Source of the DNA: Morchella semilibera
Lineage: Eukaryota > Ascomycota > Pezizomycetes > Pezizales > Morchellaceae
Direction of reading: 5' to 3'
DNA length: 64,000 bases
NCBI GenBank assembly: GCA_009192285.1
Contig: WBVU01000016.1
Coordinates: 186,001-250,000, forward strand
Position 1 is the first letter of the stretch. Every line of letters starts with the position of its first letter. The translations under genes and the position numbers were made by a program. Positions 61,729 through 64,000 of the stretch are shown piece by piece. The notes under the pieces are model-generated. The model saw only the letters and a program-made list of their open reading frames with translations. It searched no databases and was not told where the DNA came from.

Positions 61729-62795
61729 ATGTCGGCGGCCCGCAGCTCGATTTTTGATGCGACAGACAAGGACATTGAGATGCTCCTTGCTGCCCAGGCG
61801 CACATGGGCTCCAAGAACTTGCAAGTGCGTACACATTGGATATCAAGAAGTGGGGGAGATGAAGGGTATTGGAAAGCTTTCAGCGCTGACTGGAAATGGC
61901 AATAGGTCCACATGGACCCATATGTGTGGAAGACAAGGCCTGACGGTGTCAACATCATCAACATCGGAAAGACCTGGTTAGTTTATTTCTTTACGACAGG
62001 AGCTACAGCAGCAATCAATGTACCTAATTGAAGTGCATTTATTGGAGAAACTCGGTCTAACAGTGCTTTTTGATAATTTATAGGGAGAAGATTGTCCTCG
62101 CTGCCAGAATCATTGCTACCATCGACAATCCGGCCGATATCTGCGCTGTTTCCGCCCGTCCCTACGGTCAGCGTGCTGTCTTGAAGTTCGCTGCCCACAC
62201 CGGTGCCACTGCTATCGCCGGTCGTTTCACCCCTGGTAACTTCACCAACTATATCACTCGTTCTTTCAAGGAGCCCCGCCTTATCATCGTCACCGATCCC
62301 CGCACCGATGCCCAGGCCATCAAGGAGGCCTCATACGTCAACATCCCCGTCATCGGTCTGTGTGATACCGACTCTCCCACTGAGTTTGTCGATGTTGCCA
62401 TCCCTACCAACAACAAGTCACGCAACTCCATCGGTCTTATCTGGTGGATGCTTGCTCGCGAAGTCCTCCGTCTTCGTGGAACCATTCCTTCAAGGGAGAC
62501 CGAGTGGGATGTCATGACCGATCTCTACTTCTACCGCGACCCCGAGGCTGAGGAACAGAAGGCTGTCGAGGAAGCCGACAAGGTTCCTGGTGCTGAGGAG
62601 GCTGTGCCAGAAAGCGGGTTTGCTGCTGCCACTTCCGGTGCTGACTGGGATGTTGCTGGTCAGTCCGGAACCTTCGTTCCTCCTGAGGCTACTGGCCCTG
62701 CGCCGAGCTGGGATGCTGACGCTGCTGGTGGTGACTGGGCTGCGGACACTGCTGCCGCTGCCGATACTTCTGCCGCTGCTACAACTGGATGGTAA
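61729..62795 (+). CDS. RPS0: 40S ribosomal protein S0 (uS2 / RPSA family)
   Basis: Small ribosomal subunit protein needed for 20S pre-rRNA processing and 40S maturation. Exons 61729-61824, 61906-61976 and 62084-62795 total 879 nt, 292 residues. Conserved blocks appear in order: [20 protein letters not shown], then [20 protein letters not shown] with GKTW at the second junction, then [75 protein letters not shown] and [20 protein letters not shown]. The C-terminal tail is Ala/Trp/Asp-rich and ends AATTGW, as usual for fungal S0. Codon choice in exon 3 is strongly biased to C-ending codons, consistent with high expression. Divergent from the chitinase. Confidence 0.97.
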
Positions 62796-64000
62796 AAAGG
62801 TTGGGATTAATGTGTTTCATTTTTTTTTTCCTTACGACCAAATAAAAAAAATTTCAAATCTGGGAACTTCAAAAAAAAAATCTAAATTAGGGCTTTGTTT
62901 AATCGGAGTTCCAAAAGTTGTGCTTTACATACAGAGCCATGATCTGAGGTGGAAATTAAATAACCCAGGCGCTGCTGATATGATAGAAGCATGATATTTG
63001 TATTTGGTATTGGTAAATGATTTTCTTCGGTTTGTCAACTGGTCTTATGCAACCGCCGAACAGGATATTTCGTTTGGAGTTGTGGGTGGTTTCATCTCTC
63101 TGTTGTTTCAGTTAGGGGGGGGGGGGTAAAATGAAAGAAAGCAATAGCCTTCCATACACGCCGCCCATAAGATTTTGCACTTTGAACTGATAAGAAGTAA
63201 AGATACCTCCATGTACGCACCCCATCCCCAATGAAGCAAGCTCCCTGCCAACCGAGCTTTTGTCCAATCTTCACTGGCTGCAGGTTTGGCGACCAGTTTT
63301 GCGTAGTAGAGGACCCCAAGGACTGGTAAGAAGTGAGCCCGGAGTAAAGATATGTGAGTGCCCGTTTGGAAGCCAGTGCTCCGTTACATATTAAAACCGA
63401 GTCTAAGAGTGAGGTGCTGTTTGGGAGAATGTTGATGGATACCAACGCTGAGGTTAGTAGTAGCTAAGGCCTAAACGTTGATACCAGCAGTGGGGTTGAT
63501 TGGGGGACAGTTATGGTGGGAAAAAGCAAATCCAAGTTACTTTCGTTTTCATGTGTTTCCTAGACCCCACAAAATTGGCTGTAAAACACAACTGAATTTC
63601 CTAGAACAGGGTTTTCACCCGGACGGAGTTTCAAACCGCCAGAGCCCACTGTCGCCCTACACCGGAAATCATTTCTTTTTGCTCGTTCCTCGGCTTATAT
63701 TTAGGAGATACCAAGGCGGGAGCTAGGTAAGTTGATTACCCACATGATCCATCGCTGAACTATAATAAGGGAACTGGGCCGAAAGTAGACTCCCGAATAA
63801 GAGGGCTCAGGATAGGAGAACTAACTCCGATGTCTTGAATAACTGACAACTCTTGTTCCCTTCCCAAGATCTTGGGCGTCTTTTATTTACTACTACTCAT
63901 ACGCCTCCCCCAAGATACCATGTATTCCCATGTACTTTAATGTTGAGTTATGCACCTACATGTAGTTCACAATGTTGCCCGCAATATTACACGCGATTAT
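62796..64000. other. Downstream flank of RPS0 to the window edge
   Basis: No gene seen. It contains the AT-rich RPS0 3' flank, a run of 13 G at 63115-63127 and a TACATGTA palindrome near 63958. Confidence 0.5.

Overview
The window is nuclear DNA of a filamentous ascomycete (Pezizomycotina). The support is short introns of about 50-80 nt with CTAAC/CTAAT-type branch sites, a gene set typical of such fungi (eIF3e, SWI1, class I mannosidase, grainyhead/CP2 factor, WSC sensor, SLM1, GH18 chitinase, RPS0) and a pogo-type transposon. Gene density is low, about 18 genes in 64 kb, and intergenic DNA is rich in the palindrome TACATGTA. An early-diverging class such as Pezizomycetes or Orbiliomycetes would fit, but that is inference. 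No tRNA, rRNA or CRISPR signal was found by eye.

Layout. 1-5 kb: eIF3e (-, cut by the window edge), mitochondrial ribosomal protein mL49 (+) and the ARID/polyQ subunit SWI1 (-). 5-9.7 kb: no convincing gene. 9.8-12.3 kb: glycogen branching enzyme in nine exons (+). 13.4 kb: a small unknown protein (-). 16-20.3 kb: KEOPS subunit CGI121 (+) and a nine-exon GH47 mannosidase (-). 22.9-24.3 kb: vacuolar aspartic protease (+). 24.3-31.6 kb: 7.3 kb without a recognisable gene. 31.6-34.5 kb: grainyhead/CP2-type transcription factor (+). 36.2-39.0 kb: an apparently intact pogo transposon with 21-bp inverted repeats and TA target duplications. 39.3-40.3 kb: mitochondrial mL44 (+). 41.7-44.5 kb: a YIL108W-like metallopeptidase/jacalin gene (-) that seems to have lost its zinc site. 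46-47 kb: WHI5/NRM1-type repressor (+). 49.3-50.3 kb: WSC sensor (+). 53-54 kb: phosphatidylserine synthase (-). 55.7-58.2 kb: SLM1 (+). 59-61 kb: GH18 chitinase (-). 61.7-62.8 kb: RPS0 (+).

The genes are ordinary single eukaryotic transcription units, not a cluster. Two loose themes recur: translation (eIF3e, mL49, mL44, RPS0, CGI121 through tRNA modification) and cell wall, membrane and secretion (WSC sensor, chitinase, SLM1, phosphatidylserine synthase, GH47 mannosidase, vacuolar protease). Intron-exon structures were worked out by hand from splice signals, reading phase and remembered family conservation. The multi-exon models listed with full coordinates keep frame and sum to a multiple of three. 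No sequence search was run.

Most interesting points: the intact pogo element inserted at a TACATGTA-rich site; at least three MITE-like short elements, one sharing the pogo terminus; the decayed metallopeptidase with a possible GT-TG intron; a probable GC-AG intron and 14-nt first exon in the CP2 factor; and a CACGTG/CTAACCCT pair in front of RPS0.
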